64,000 bases of DNA from Arabidopsis thaliana (taxonomy: Eukaryota > Streptophyta > Magnoliopsida > Brassicales > Brassicaceae), in contig NC_003074.8 in assembly GCF_000001735.4 (NCBI RefSeq), forward strand, positions 9,548,101 through 9,612,100. The letters are read 5' to 3'. A model generated the notes under the pieces. It was not told where the DNA came from. It saw nothing but the letters and a program-made list of their open reading frames with translations, and did no database searches. Shown in pieces: positions 35,375 through 48,107 of the stretch (its first letter is position 1; every line of letters begins with the position of its first letter). A program made the translations under genes and the position numbers.

Positions 35375-36983
35375 TCAGTAATGAAGAACTGGCACGAGCT
35401 CAAGTGGGACTTTCTTGGCAATGACGAAAGCTCCAGCTTCTTCCATGTTAATGTCTGCAATGGCCATTCCATAGGGTAAACTCCAATCGAAGAAGTAAAG
35501 AACGTTAAGGAGGCCGAGCTCAACGATGGTCATTCCCGTGGCCATCCCGGGACAGATCCTACGGCCTCCACCGAATGGCAACAATTCAAAATGCTGACCC
35601 TTGTAGTCGATAGGGCTATCAACAAACCTCTCAGGGATAAACTCGTTAGGATTTGTCCAGCAGTTGGGATCACGTCCTATTGCGTAAGTGTTGATCTCGA
35701 TCATTGTGTTTTTGGGAATGTTGTAGCCTTGAATCTTCACATCAGACATTGTCTCTCTTGGGAGCAAGAGAGGAGCGGGTGGGTGTAGTCGGAATGTTTC
35801 TTGGATCACAAGCTTCAGGTAGTGAACTTTTTCGAGATCCTGCTCCGTGATTTTTTCTTTGTTGTCTCCGAGTAATTCTCGAATCTCTTGTTGAAGTTTC
35901 TTCATCACTCTAGGATGTCTAGTTAACTCTGTCAATGCCCATATCATTGTGATCGCTCCTGCGTTCACTCCCGCCAAAAACACATCCTGATCATATTACA
36001 AACAAAATTTAGTTACATTGACCAATAAATTCAAAGAGAAATCTTATGAACCATCATATATTCATATAATGTATTTAAAAAACATTTACACTCACCGACA
36101 TGACTCCTTTGAGATGATCATAAGTGACTTTAAAAGAGCCGACTTTGCTCTCTTTATTGATCATATCCAACATGACACCAACAATGTCTGAATGATCTTC
36201 CGATTGCCAGGGCTTCAAATGATCATCGATCACATGTTGAAAGAAATTACTTAGTCTAGCAAAGGCTTTGTGCAACCTCGAATGTTGACCGGAGATCCGA
36301 TCAATAGCCCACCCAAGACCGGCAGGGAAGAAGTCAATGAATGCGAATGAGCCAAGATTGGTCTCAGACTCAAGCACAAGCTCTTCAACTTTATCCATAT
36401 CGACAAAATCGCACTCATGGAAGTTCTGTCCGAAAGCGAGTCTACATACGATACTAGCGGTATAAGAGAAAAGAGCCTTTCTCAAATCCACCAAAGTTTG
36501 TGTTTGAGCAGATTCTGTGACTTTCTTGACGAGCAATTCACTCTCTTCTTCTCTAATATACCGGAAAGCCTTTAACTTTTTTGAGCTAAAGAGCTCGAGC
36601 ATCGCAAGCTTTCTCATCTCTCTCCAGTCTTCCCCGTATTGTGCAAAGCCAATGTCTTTGAAGTTATATGTAAATAACCCGGTGGCAGATAGCTTTGGTC
36701 GGGTGCAAGTCTCGAGATCGTGAGTCTTTAAAACTTCTTCGGCTGCTTCTTTTGTGGAGAACACTACCACAGGGACTACACCGAAACGAAGAAACATCAC
36801 GGGTCCATACTCTTGGGAGAGTTTATAAAAAGATCTATGAAGAGATTTTCCAAGTTGGTGCAAGTTTCCGATGATCGGAAGACTTATAGGTCCCGGAGGA
36901 AGCTTCCCTTTCGACGGTAAAAGCCTTTTGTAAAAAACAAGAAAGAGAGGTAAGAGCAAGAGGAAACAGAGAAAGATCGACAT
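35375..36983 (-). CDS. CYP71B21: Cytochrome P450 CYP71B (CYP71B21-like)
   Basis: Exon 1 is 36096-36983 and exon 2 is 35375-35986; 499 residues. Anchor [17 protein letters not shown], then [13 protein letters not shown]-helix [13 protein letters not shown], and heme loop [10 protein letters not shown] with Cys441. The I-helix reads [12 protein letters not shown]: the usual acidic residue is Asn and the usual Thr/Ser is Ala. Both members of the acid/alcohol pair that delivers protons to iron-bound oxygen are therefore missing, which predicts unusual chemistry or low monooxygenase activity. The nearest relative is the divergently transcribed gene at 41.2 kb, which has the same change. Otherwise intact. 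Confidence 0.85.
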
Positions 36984-39900
36984 TTTGATGTTTCTTCTTC
37001 TTCTTCTTCTTGTTGTTCTTCGTGTTGTTGTGTGTTATTGTAAAGTTGTTTTTGCGTTTTGAGTGAAGAATATTGAGTTGTAATAAGAGCTATATATAGG
37101 TACGTGTTATGGGCTTCACATTGACTAAGTCAAAGATTTTCATTGTATTTAAAAGTTTAATAAGAAAGGAAATTGACAACGTGCGTGGTCCATTAATACG
37201 CATGTCGTCTACGACAATAAATCTCCGACGTCAGGCGGCTAAATCATCTAGCCATGAGCCGCCGCAAATCTACTTAAACTGCCTTCAAAACCGGTTTGTC
37301 GCTCAACTCAATTTATGTACTACAATTTTACTTTAAGCCGGCTTTAAAGGCATACAAGACTTTCAAGTTTCAACTTATTATTGAGGGTTAGTCTCTTCCT
37401 TTTTACACATTCTTATAATAAGAATGGGAAAGTTAGAGAGGCATTCTCTGTGTTAAATAATCCAGGAAACTAAAGTTTGATGATATAATATAATAGAAAA
37501 AGAACAAGTGAAATTAACTAATAATATATTTCACTTAGAAAGTTAAAGTTGCTTGAAAGCCATCAAGGTATATGGGCGGATTTACGCGCATATTTCTTTT
37601 ATAATACTTTTGTACTCCACAGAAGACTAAATTCACTCAATCTTTTTATTTTATGTACTAACATGTAGAAGCCGTACGTAGATCACCTTAAGAAAATATT
37701 GACTTATAACACGTGATTAATTTCAACATTAGCACTCCATCATTCAAATAATACTGTTAGTAAAACAAAACTGCCCGTCAAAATTCGTAAGATCGGTTTA
37801 TTAAACATTGGTTCATCATATCCATGTTTTCTTTGTTTAAAAAAAACAATCTGTTTAAGGCAAGTCTATTTATTTACACACATTTTTTTATCTACAAGCA
37901 AAAAGTGTTTATAGAATGGAAACAATCCAGAAAGCAATAGAAGATCACATAATTACATTTATTTTATATAATAAAATCTTCTCTAAAAAAACAAAAACAT
38001 GATAACCCAAATGCCGAAAATAGATATACCTTGGATAGAACGTTAAAGAAAAACCGATTAAATATATCGTTATAAGTAAAAATATTCCATTAAAAAGGAG
38101 AACAACTCTAGAAGCGGAATGTATAGGGTTAGTTTGGAATATGCAAACAAGGAAGATTTGGGAGCGCAATACTAGTTTTCATTTGACGAGGAATTATCAT
38201 GTAGATTAAGACCATGGAACAATTTCCCTCAAACTCAAAATTAGCTAAATCACTTCCTTGGCCAGTTATACTTAGGTCCGTTAGAAAAATCGGTTCTTAA
38301 ACAAGAAACCCATGAACTCTTCACTAAATACTTTCCTACACATAATCATTCTTTGTTTGGTTCAATTTTATTTTATAACACAAGATTTAGTTCTATAATT
38401 CAATTATATATAACTGAAAAATAACAAGCTTAAACTAAATAATAAATTATCGAATGACTAGCTATCCTATGAATTCGACAATGGCTATAGCTAGGTATAT
38501 TAACGATAACATTAATGTTGTTGTTTCTTCTGAAACTTGAATCAACACTGACATTACAATCCATTTTGATTTTGTGGATAATGATTTGATGGTTTGTGTT
38601 TATGGACCACTTTACGTCTTGATTTCTGCTTTATTAGATGATCCATCCCTATTGGACCTTTTCCCTTTTCAAGAGTCTACAAGTTTCGTCTTTTTGAAGG
38701 TCTTTTTCTCTCCGTTACGTTGATAAGATCTATATATAGAATTCTCATGGATTGATTACCAAATAAAATAAATAACGCCAAAGGTGTTTGAGTTTTTTTT
38801 CTAAGAAACTTTGTTAGGCTTGCCCACTTCGAAATCTACAAACTATATATTACACACAAAAAATGGTAAGACGAAGATCGAAAACTCCAACACTTTTCCA
38901 CTATTAACTTTTTGAGAAATAATATTTACATATATATAACAAAACTTCTCGAGAGATTACATTTTTTATTTCCAACCTCGAGAGATTACATTGACGGCCG
39001 GTCAAATATTTGAACTATATATATACACTATCTTATTCAACATCCGTATATAGGATCTAGATACACATGCACCCGTATTTATATAGTTAAACAGTACCAG
39101 TATCAATGAAAATCTTAGTACACGAGTAGACCCGGCATTAAGCTTTTTTCAACCAAATTTGGGAACGTAAAAGTATGAACATAACGAATTTTCAATAGTA
39201 CTGATAATTAGGGAATCTGGCACACAAATGAATGCATTAAAAAAAATATAAGGTATATACAATATACTTCTCTCGCATATGATCAAGATCAATTATCCTT
39301 AGAACCGCCGCGACAAAATTTGTGACCTTTTTTTTGTCAAAGAAAATTTGTGACTTTTTCATAAAGAAAATAATTGTACGGCGTTTAAAGTCAAGATATA
39401 TGCAACTGTTGAATTGAATTGAATTGAATTGAAATACTTTAACAAAAAAAAACTGTTGAATTGAAATAAAAATACAGTAAAATTCAAATCTCGTAAAAGT
39501 TTAAATACGTGAATAGATAACATGTCGTTGAAAAAAAGAAAATTAGATAACACAGTCCTACGTAATCATTTACGATAAAAAAAAAAAAAAAACTCAGTAG
39601 TACGTGACGCATAACTTGCTTTTCTTGAAACCTTTGCCAGAAAAAGAAATTTTGCATTTGACGTTTGTTTGACCAACGACTCGAATACAAAATATTATAA
39701 AACCTCGTATTGTAATGCCGGAGATGGAGAAGCTAGGTCACGTGATCGACCGAGCTGATAAATCTCATTTAATATTTTTAATATTTTTTACAGCGATTTT
39801 ACTAGAACAATATTATATTTACGGTCAATTTTTTCAGATCAAAGTATATTTATATTATAAATATTTGACCAACAAAAAATTAACAATTACTTTTGCTTTA

Positions 39901-41246
39901 AAAACTAATACTAGTAATAATTAGCTTACCAACGTAAATACAATGTCTAAAACAGTTTACATCATAATTAACCTTCATATGATTATAGTCTTAATCCGGC
40001 TTTTAGTTTTAGAGATGGTCTTACTAGCTCCAAAACCCAAACAATAATATGGAGATTGTTCAAAATAACACTAGCTAGGGGTACGGTTAAACTGTGAAAT
40101 AACTATATCACACATTCACACGTTTAATTGGAGTCTACACGATTTTAAGTTAAGCATTTTTATGTTTATAAAATAATGGTTTGTATTTATATTATCTTAA
40201 GAAATTTTTGTTAGGGTTTGAGTTTAGCAAGTTATTTTTATATGAAGGTTTGAGAAATGTTAAAAGTACACAAACGGATTTTTCCTAAAATAGTCTACAA
40301 AGGAAAACGATCGACAAAGAAGAAAGAAGAATATTATTATCTGTTCTTTTATTTTTCTTCGTTCAAATTTCTAGAGCCAAGGAATTTTTGGTTATTTTGA
40401 GTGTAATTTTGTTTCCGTTGTCTACAACTCAAAATGACATAATACTTAATTAGACTATAAACCTCAGTCTTGGATCTCATATATTTTTTGTTTTACCTAA
40501 TATTAAAAACATGGTAATTCCTCGATTAATACTATCTACATATTATATATATGTAGATTTTGCTTGAATTGTTTGAAGATAATATATACTTCACTATTGA
40601 GAAACTTTGATTATTTAGACTCGTATGCTTTCAATGCTTTTAGGTTCTATATAATCTTTTATGAAATTAAATATCAAACACTTAACTATATATGTAGATT
40701 TTTATATATCATAAACAAAAATCTTTTGTCCAAAAAAAAGAACAAAAAAATCCAAACATTTAATGTTCAAGTTAATATTATTCCAAATTTTAGTCTATAT
40801 ATAATCATTCCATGCATCTAGATTAAGATGTGTTCAAGAAATCGGTAAATCATTTCCGCGTCCATTCAAGCCAAATCATTCAACGGAGATATGACGGTGG
40901 CTTTCTACAATAATATTTGATTGATTGAGCCATCGGAAGGATTTTGAAGTTTTTTCTTTCAGTAAAAAAAAAAACGTATTGCAGATTATTCATTATTGCC
41001 AAAGCGAGAAAGAACAAAAAAAGGACACATTTGTGTTTGTGCCTTCAACCACGTGCCTCAGAGTAAAGTTGCCATAATTCAACTTTTCCAATCCAACAAA
41101 TACAAAACTATCATTTAGTCAAAACTTTACCACTACATTTATGTCTATAAATAACGTACCATCCACAACTCATTGCTCTTCACTCCAAAACATAAAACAA
41201 TAACCTTAGAAAGAAAAAAAAGAGAAAAAAACAGATCAAATCAAGA
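36984..41246. other. Divergent intergenic region between B21 and B22
   Basis: Carries the promoters of two divergent genes at its ends and 4.26 kb of AT-rich DNA in all. The GAAGAAGAAGAAGAAG-type leader of B21 lies at 36990-37010. A (TTGAA)n microsatellite lies at 39409-39433. Small frames at 37109-37336, 39715-39924 and 40564-40821 are AT-driven and unrecognised. No transposon ends found. Confidence 0.4.
39409..39433. repeat. (TTGAA)n microsatellite
   Basis: About five copies of a TTGAA/GAATT pentamer; a further TTGAATTGAAA piece follows after a short A-rich gap. Confidence 0.8.
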
Positions 41247-42872
41247 ATGTCGATCTCTCTCTATTTCCTTTTGCTCTTGCCTCTCTTTTTAATCTTCTTC
41301 AAAAAGCTCTCACCTTCTAAAGGAAAGCTTCCTCCTGGACCTCTAGGTCTTCCGATTATCGGGAACTTGCACCAACTTGGAAAATCTCTCCATAGATCTT
41401 TTCATAAACTTTCTCAAAACTATGGACCCGTGATGTTTCTACATTTCGGTGTGGTCCCTGTGGTTGTGGTCTCCACAAGAGAAGCAGCTGAAGAAGTTCT
41501 CAAGACTCATGATCTCGAGACTTGTACCCGACCAAAGCTAACAGCGACCAAATTGTTTTCTTACAACTACAAAGACATTGGCTTCGCTCAATACGGTGAT
41601 GACTGGAGAGAGATGAGGAAGCTTGCGATGCTCGAGCTTTTTAGCTCGAAAAAGCTCAAGGCTTTCAGGTATATTAGAGAAGAAGAGAGTGAAGTCCTAG
41701 TCAATAAACTCTCGAAATCTGCTGAGACACGAACTATGGTAGACTTGAGAAAAGCTCTTTTCTCTTATACCGCTAGTATCGTATGTAGACTCGCTTTTGG
41801 ACAGAACTTCCATGAGTGCGATTTTGTCGATATGGATAAAGTTGAAGATCTTGTGCTCGAATCTGAGACCAATCTTGGCTCATTCGCGTTCACTGACTTC
41901 TTCCCCGCAGGTCTTGGGTGGGTTATAGACCGGATCTCTGGCCAACATTCGGAGTTGCACAAAGCCTTTGCTAGACTTAGTAATTTCTTTCAACATGTGA
42001 TCGATGATCACTTGAAGCCCGGGCAATCTCAAGATCATTCAGACATCATTGGTGTCATGTTAGATATGATCAATAAAGAGAGTAAAGTCGGTTCCTTCCA
42101 AGTCACCTACGACCATCTTAAAGGAGTCATGTCGGTGAGTATTACAATCTTTTAAGGTTTTTGTGTAAAGAAATTAAGTTGACAATCAAATATGTATTAT
42201 AATTTTATTTTTATGTAATACATATGAAATTAATATTTGTTCTTTTAATATGGTCAGGATGTGTTTTTAGCGGGAGTGAACGCAGGAGCGATCACAATGA
42301 TATGGGCGATGACAGAGCTAGCCAGACATCCGAGAGTGATGAAGAAACTTCAACAAGAGATTCGAGAAATACTCGGAGACAACAAAGAAAAAATCACGGA
42401 ACAAGATCTCGAAAAGGTTCACTACTTGAAACTTGTGATCGAAGAAACATTCAGATTACATCCTCCAGCTCCTCTCTTGCTACCTAGAGAGACAATGTCT
42501 GACTTAAAGATTCAAGGCTACAATATTCCCAAGAACACGATGATAGAGATCAATACTTATTCAATAGGACGCGATCCTAATTGCTGGGAAAACCCTAACG
42601 ATTTCAACCCGGAGAGATTTATCGATAGCCCTGTCGAATATAAGGGTCAACATTACGAGTTGTTGCCTTTTGGTGCTGGTCGCAGGATTTGTCCAGGAAT
42701 GGCTACGGGGATAACTATCGTCGAGCTCGGTTTACTTAATGTTCTTTACTTCTTTGATTGGAGTTTGCCTGATGGAATGAAAATTGAAGACATAGACATG
42801 GAAGAAGCTGGAGCTTTCGTCGTCGCCAAGAAAGTCCCTCTTGAGCTGATTCCAACTCCACATCAGTGGTGA
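41247..42872 (+). CDS. CYP71B22: Cytochrome P450 CYP71B (CYP71B22-like)
   Basis: The only plus-strand member of the cluster. Exon 1 is 41247-42134 and exon 2 is 42258-42872, with GTGAGT and CAG borders; 500 residues. Anchor [18 protein letters not shown], then [13 protein letters not shown]-helix [12 protein letters not shown] without the acid/alcohol pair, K-helix [13 protein letters not shown], heme loop [10 protein letters not shown] with Cys441. It matches B21 closely along its length including this change, so an inverted duplication produced the pair before or after the substitution. It converges with B23 on the right. A TATAAATAACG-type TATA lies near 41146, about 100 bp upstream of the ATG. 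Confidence 0.86.
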
Positions 42873-45228
42873 AGTTATGAAGAGGTGTAAATAATCTAAT
42901 AAGATCAAGATTTTCTCTTGCGATCGGTTTCATTTTTATTATATTGTTATTTGTTACGTTCATGAGTTGTTGTTATCAGTAGACATTTGTATGTTCATTA
43001 TGTTTTTTGTTTATTTTAATGTTCATTATGTTTAATTCATGTTTGAAATAAAGAAACGTCCGATTGTGACATTAGTTATCATATTGTCTTCTCTTCTAGT
43101 ATCATTCAAACTTCATAGTTTATTTAACGGACTACTTGAATTTAAAACCAGTTTGAAATTATATAAGACAACTGATTTGGTTTAATTATAAAGAAAATAA
43201 TGTACACATTAAAAAAACCCATCTTTGAGTATTTTAGCATATAACTAACTTGACAAAACCCTAAATTTGTTTTTTTGGGGGTGAAATTTAAAATTGTGTA
43301 CGTGGTTGGAAAGTAAGTATCCAACGTTTTATAAAAGAAGCAATTAATTTAAAACCAACCCATCTTAGAAGCAATTAATTTTGGGCCAATGAAATTAGAT
43401 ACACCACATTTAGTAAGCAGGCCAGGGCCTCATGATAATTAGTTGAGACAAGACAACAAATAACGTAAGCAGTTTACAAAAACACCTTACTACGCATAAT
43501 TGCGTTTATCCGTAGAAGTTTTTATAGCGTCATTTTCTTTCGGTAATGAAAATCCTTTATATCTTCTTCTTTTTACAGAGATTAAAACGAAGATTTTCAC
43601 CAACTCATGCAAGCTTTTATGAGTTTTAAATTTAAACTAGAGCACAAAAGCAGCATTATATCGGTCTTGTTGGAAAGATTTGATGATTCAAAAAATTGGA
43701 CTATTCTTTATAGTCCACTTGGTTAAATAATTGGTGGACATGCATGCATGTTGGTACTTGGTACGATTATGCATGCATTAAAATCGACCATAGCCATACA
43801 ACAAATAGCCATAAATGCGAGGACCACATTTTCCTAGTTTATCTGAAAACTTTAAGCCGCCGTTCACTGTTGAATACAAGAAATTATTATTTTTAAGGAA
43901 TAAAATAAAGCGTTTTGTATGAAATTTCTTCTAGAAATACGGTCTAGCGAAAAATTTGAAATTGACTGTTCGTAACCAAAATATAGAAACCATATACGAA
44001 ACAAGGTTTGCGATCATTTTTTCTGTTTTTTTTTTGTAAACCGCATGAGTTCCAAAATTTTGACTCATTTTCGGTGTCCGGAACTAGTCTATAATCCATT
44101 CCAATTTAAAGATGTTCCTCTATCACAAAGAGCCATAAAATCCGGAGTACAAGAGAACCAAAACCCTTGTACTACTACCACTTGGCCACCACTGCCACGA
44201 CCACCTCTTTGGTAGGTTTTGCGGTCTTTCATGATTTATTTCTCAATTTTTTCATAAGATGTCAGTTATATTTTCTTAAGTATTATTACTACTAAAACCA
44301 GTCATGATCAACTCTCCCTTACAATGATACAATGTTTTCTAGTCTACAACGTTATTTTTCGTACTGCATTCATGAGTTCAACTTTGAACACACGGTCTAA
44401 AACGTAGTTATCATTTAGAAGCAACGTTAAAATGACACGAATCTTTATTTCTTCTCACAATAGTCTTATGGATAGCATCTTCTTACTTGTCTCATGTCAC
44501 CTCTTTTTTTCTTTGCTAAAAGGTTATCTTGTCGTCTCTCTCTTGATTTCTTTGTTGTGGCCGGCGTTTGCAAGTCCACTAATGGTTATCCGCCACAAAA
44601 AAAACACATCCGTACATGATAAAAACTTTGAATTGAAAATGTTAAAAGTCAATAATTTCAAATATCAATTCATACTTATACAGAAAAAAAAAATATATAT
44701 ATACATATATATATATATATATTATATGTACATAATCTTCTAAGAAGCTACTGTGATAAGATAGAATGCGGGATATGCTACCTAGGAGTTGGAACAAAAT
44801 CTCCAAACTAAAAGGCCATTGATCGCTGAAAAGAAAGCCCAATAACTAAGATAGTATTGGAGAAGCAAATATTAGCCAACTTTAATTATAGCCCATTTTG
44901 GCAGTTGTACGCCCTTCATAAACTTCTTTTGTTTACAAACATTTAAACCAATCATAAGTACATTCTCTTCCAATACTTTTAACCAATCAAAGTCTTAATT
45001 ACATCAAAAATGTATTAATATCATAACTAAACTTCCCGGTTACCTATCATGTCCCACAACAATCTTCAAAATTACATGCATTTATTAATATATGATATGC
45101 TCAAATGTAGAAATAGAATATACAACAACCGGTCCACAAACCAAATTAACACTACTTCATTATACAATGAAGCATGAGAAAAAGAAAGAAAGTATTCTTC
45201 CTTATTTTAAGATGATTATATTTTTGAT
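42873..45228. other. Convergent intergenic region between B22 and B23
   Basis: 3' flanks of two convergent genes and AT-rich sequence. GCATGCATG words (RY-like) occur at 43742-43750 and 43771-43778. A (TA)n-type run lies at about 44691-44725. The hydrophobic 103-codon frame at 44432 overlaps this run and has no known relative, so I do not call it. Confidence 0.4.
44691..44725. repeat. (TA)n-rich microsatellite
   Basis: Imperfect run of TA dinucleotides interrupted once by ACATA. Confidence 0.8.
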
Positions 45229-47102
45229 TCATTGACGACGAGTAGGCACAAGTTCAAGCGAAACTTTCTTGCCAATAATAATCGCACCTTCTTCTTCCAA
45301 ATCGATATCTTTCACTGTCCTTCCTTCAGGCAATCCCCAATCAAAGAAGTAAAGTAAATTCAACAATCCTAATTCGACTGTCGCGATCCCCATCGTCATA
45401 CCGGGACAAATCCTTCTACCAGAACCAAACGGTAGAAGCTCGAAGTTAAGTCCTCTATAATCAACAGAACTATCAACGAATCTTTCCGGTTTAAACTCTT
45501 CTGGATTCTCCCAGAGGTCAGGATCACGTCCTATCGCGTAAACATTGACCATGATCTGAGTTTTCTCTGGAATGTCATAGCCTTGGATCTTGATTTTAGC
45601 CATTGCCTCTCTTGGTAATAAAAGTGGAGCTGCTGGGTGTAATCTAAATGTCTCTTTGATCACTAGCTTGAAGTAGTTAAGTTGGTTAAGATCTTGTTCT
45701 GTGATTCTGTCTCTTTTTTCACCAAGTACTGTCCTAACCTCATCTTGCACTTTCTTCATCACTCTTGGGTTTCTTATTAACTCTGTCATTGCCCAAAGAA
45801 TGGTCGTTGCACTTGTGTTTACTCCGGCTAGAAATATATCCTAAATTCAATCGCAAAAAAGATAAAATTTTAATACACATGCCATATAAGGAAAAAAGAA
45901 TTAATTAATGTTATATAAATAATTAAGGAATGTTTTAAAGAATATTAATTCTCTTAGTGAAAAATATGAGAAAAATTATGAAAATATAAGATTCTAATTT
46001 CTAAGTTTTTAACTCACCATCAATTTGTTGTTACTGACCTAATCGATTACCTTTAAAATGTCATAAATTCTTAAATTTGATTTGTCCGTATCTCCTCAAT
46101 TTGTTCGATATTATAATAACCTATTTTTTTCTACATTTATTTATGCATACTAATCAATTCATTCCACCTAGGTCAACGACGGATTAAAGATTATTTAGAA
46201 ATGCTTACAGAGATGATTCCTTTGATATGATCAGTAGTGAGCTTAAAAGAACCATCTTGGCTTTGTTTATTCATCATATCAATCATCACATCCACAACAT
46301 CTGGAGTCTCTAATACTTTTCTTCCTGGCTTTAGATGATCATCGAGCACTTGGTTAAAGAATCCGTCGAGATCAGCAAAAATTTCGTTAAGGCTCTTGCT
46401 TTGACCGGTGATTTTATCAAGAATCCAACCTCCGGGGAAGAAGTTAGAGAAAGCGAATTTCGCCTGAATCTTCTCCGACCTAGAAGCTAAATCCTCCATG
46501 CTATCTTCATCTATAAACTCGGATTCGTGAAGATTTTGACCGAAAGCGAGTCTACACACGATACTAGCGCTTAGAGTGAAAAGGGCTTTCTTCAAATTCA
46601 CGGGAGATTGTTTCTCTGAAGCTTCAGAGAGTTTCTTGACCAACAAGTCATTCTCTTCTTCTCTTATATACCTAAAAGAGTTGAATTTTTTCAAGCTGAA
46701 TAGCTCGATCACAGCGAGCTTCCTCAACGCTCTCCATTCTTCGCCGTAAGGAGCGAATCCTATGTCTTTGAAGTTGTAAGATATTGTTTTTGACGCTATG
46801 GTTTCTGGTCGGCTGCAACAATCTAGGTCATGAGTTTTGAGAACTTCTTCTGCTGCTTGGTTTGAGGAGATTACGACTAGAGGGACGTATCCTAACTGGA
46901 GCTGCATCACTGGTCCGTGGATTTTCCAGAGGTTTAGGAGACATTTGTGAGGTAATCCGTTAAGGTAGTGTAAGTTTCCGATAATCGGAAGTTTTGGTGG
47001 ACCCGGAGGAAGTTTCAGTTTTGAGGATTGAGATTTTCTTGTGAAGATTATTGTTACTAAAAGAAGTAGCAAAAGCAAGAGGAAACAGAGGAAAATTGAC
47101 AT
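45229..47102 (-). CDS. CYP71B23: Cytochrome P450 CYP71B (CYP71B23-like)
   Basis: Exon 1 is 46209-47102 and exon 2 is 45229-45840; 501 residues. It has the longest leucine-rich anchor of the cluster ([20 protein letters not shown]) and the hinge [13 protein letters not shown]. The I-helix is [12 protein letters not shown], where the acid is replaced by Asn but Thr is kept. K-helix [13 protein letters not shown], heme loop [10 protein letters not shown] with Cys443. The intron (46208-45841, 368 nt) is longer than in its relatives. It is intact and clearly diverged from both B16-B20 and B3/B24. The leader has TTGCTCTGTTTTTTT at about 47113. Confidence 0.86.
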
Positions 47103-48107
47103 TTTTTTTTTCTTGCTCTGTTTTTTTTTTTTTTTTTTCCTTCTCTATTTACTAAGTGAAGAAGAATATAAATTTAAAGAGAAATGAAATTAGACTTTTT
47201 AATATTTTTATTTTTTTGGATCAACTAGACTTTTCAGTCTCGAAGACTTTGGAGTCTTTAGTAGACTTCAGAGGATGATTTTTGCACGGCAACTCTCTAT
47301 TTCATGGGTCAGTTTCAATAGTGCAAAGTCAATGATGAATTTTCGATAAATTATTCGAGGTTTATATATATAAAATTTATCTGGGGGATATGTGGGCCCT
47401 GTTCTTTGATTGATCGCTACGTCAGCTACCTGCGATCTAAAAAAAGCTTTCATCTCTCTTTCACTTTCATTTCTTCTCTCTTTCATCTCTGCCGCAGCGA
47501 CTGTAATTCGGCCATTCTATAGACGCTGAAATTTTCAACGTCTCAAATTCCCTTTCTCCTATCTCTTCAGATCTATCGCTGCGACTCTTTCATTCATCTC
47601 ACCTTCATCTCTCATTCTTTTTTCTTTTATATTTTGTGCCGCCGGTGCTTGTCGCAGCGATCAACAAAAGAACAGGGTAATAGTCAAGCCATTCATCCCA
47701 AAAAATCTAAAATAGTAGAGATGTTCATCTTAATGAAAGTGTAGATGTTGTTTGAACAGTACTGAAGCTGTTGGAACAACAGATGAGATCGAGAATAAGT
47801 CTTTCTTGACGTAACGTAGAAGCTAAAAAGCCACGTGGGTTGTGGGCCATTGTTCAAGTTAAGCCCAATTGTCTCGTAGAGACTTCAAACGTGACTTGAG
47901 TCGTCAAGGATTTTTGGCCCTTGATATAAATACCAAAAGACGACAATAACAATTTAGGTTATAGTCTTATAGACTAACGTTCACAAGCATTCCAGGCATT
48001 ACAATTGTCCTGCTGGTCTTGTAATAAAAATATATGTTACATAACATTTTTCTGTTTCGACAAGCAAATATATAACTTCATTTTTATTTATAGAGTTGGA
48101 ACATCAT
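47103..48107. other. Spacer between B23 and B3
   Basis: B23 promoter with poly-T runs near 47103-47140 and a CACGGCAA word near 47286. A 281-bp MITE at 47397-47677 follows, then the B3 3' flank. The 72-codon frame at 47268 overlaps the MITE and is not a gene. Confidence 0.45.
47397..47677. mobile_element. Small inverted-repeat element (MITE), 281 bp
   Basis: The left end CCCTGTTCTTTGATTGATCG at 47397 matches the complement of the right end, which reads CCCTGTTCTTTTGTTGATCG from 47677. The inverted similarity goes on to GCTACG/GCTGCG, about 30 bp in total. The inside is TC-rich (CTTTCATCTCTCTTTC-like) with several GCAGCGA/TCGCTGC words. It has no coding capacity. No clear target duplication could be read, so the superfamily is unassigned. 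Confidence 0.7.

Noticed and set aside
37109-37336. 75-codon ORF in the B21 upstream region
   Set aside because: No recognisable domain and no promoter of its own; close behind the B21 leader.
44432-44743. Hydrophobic 103-codon ORF
   Set aside because: Its end runs through a TA microsatellite and poly-A; hydrophobicity is expected from T-rich DNA.
47268-47486. 72-codon minus-strand ORF upstream of B23
   Set aside because: Overlaps the left end of the 281-bp MITE and the B23 upstream flank.
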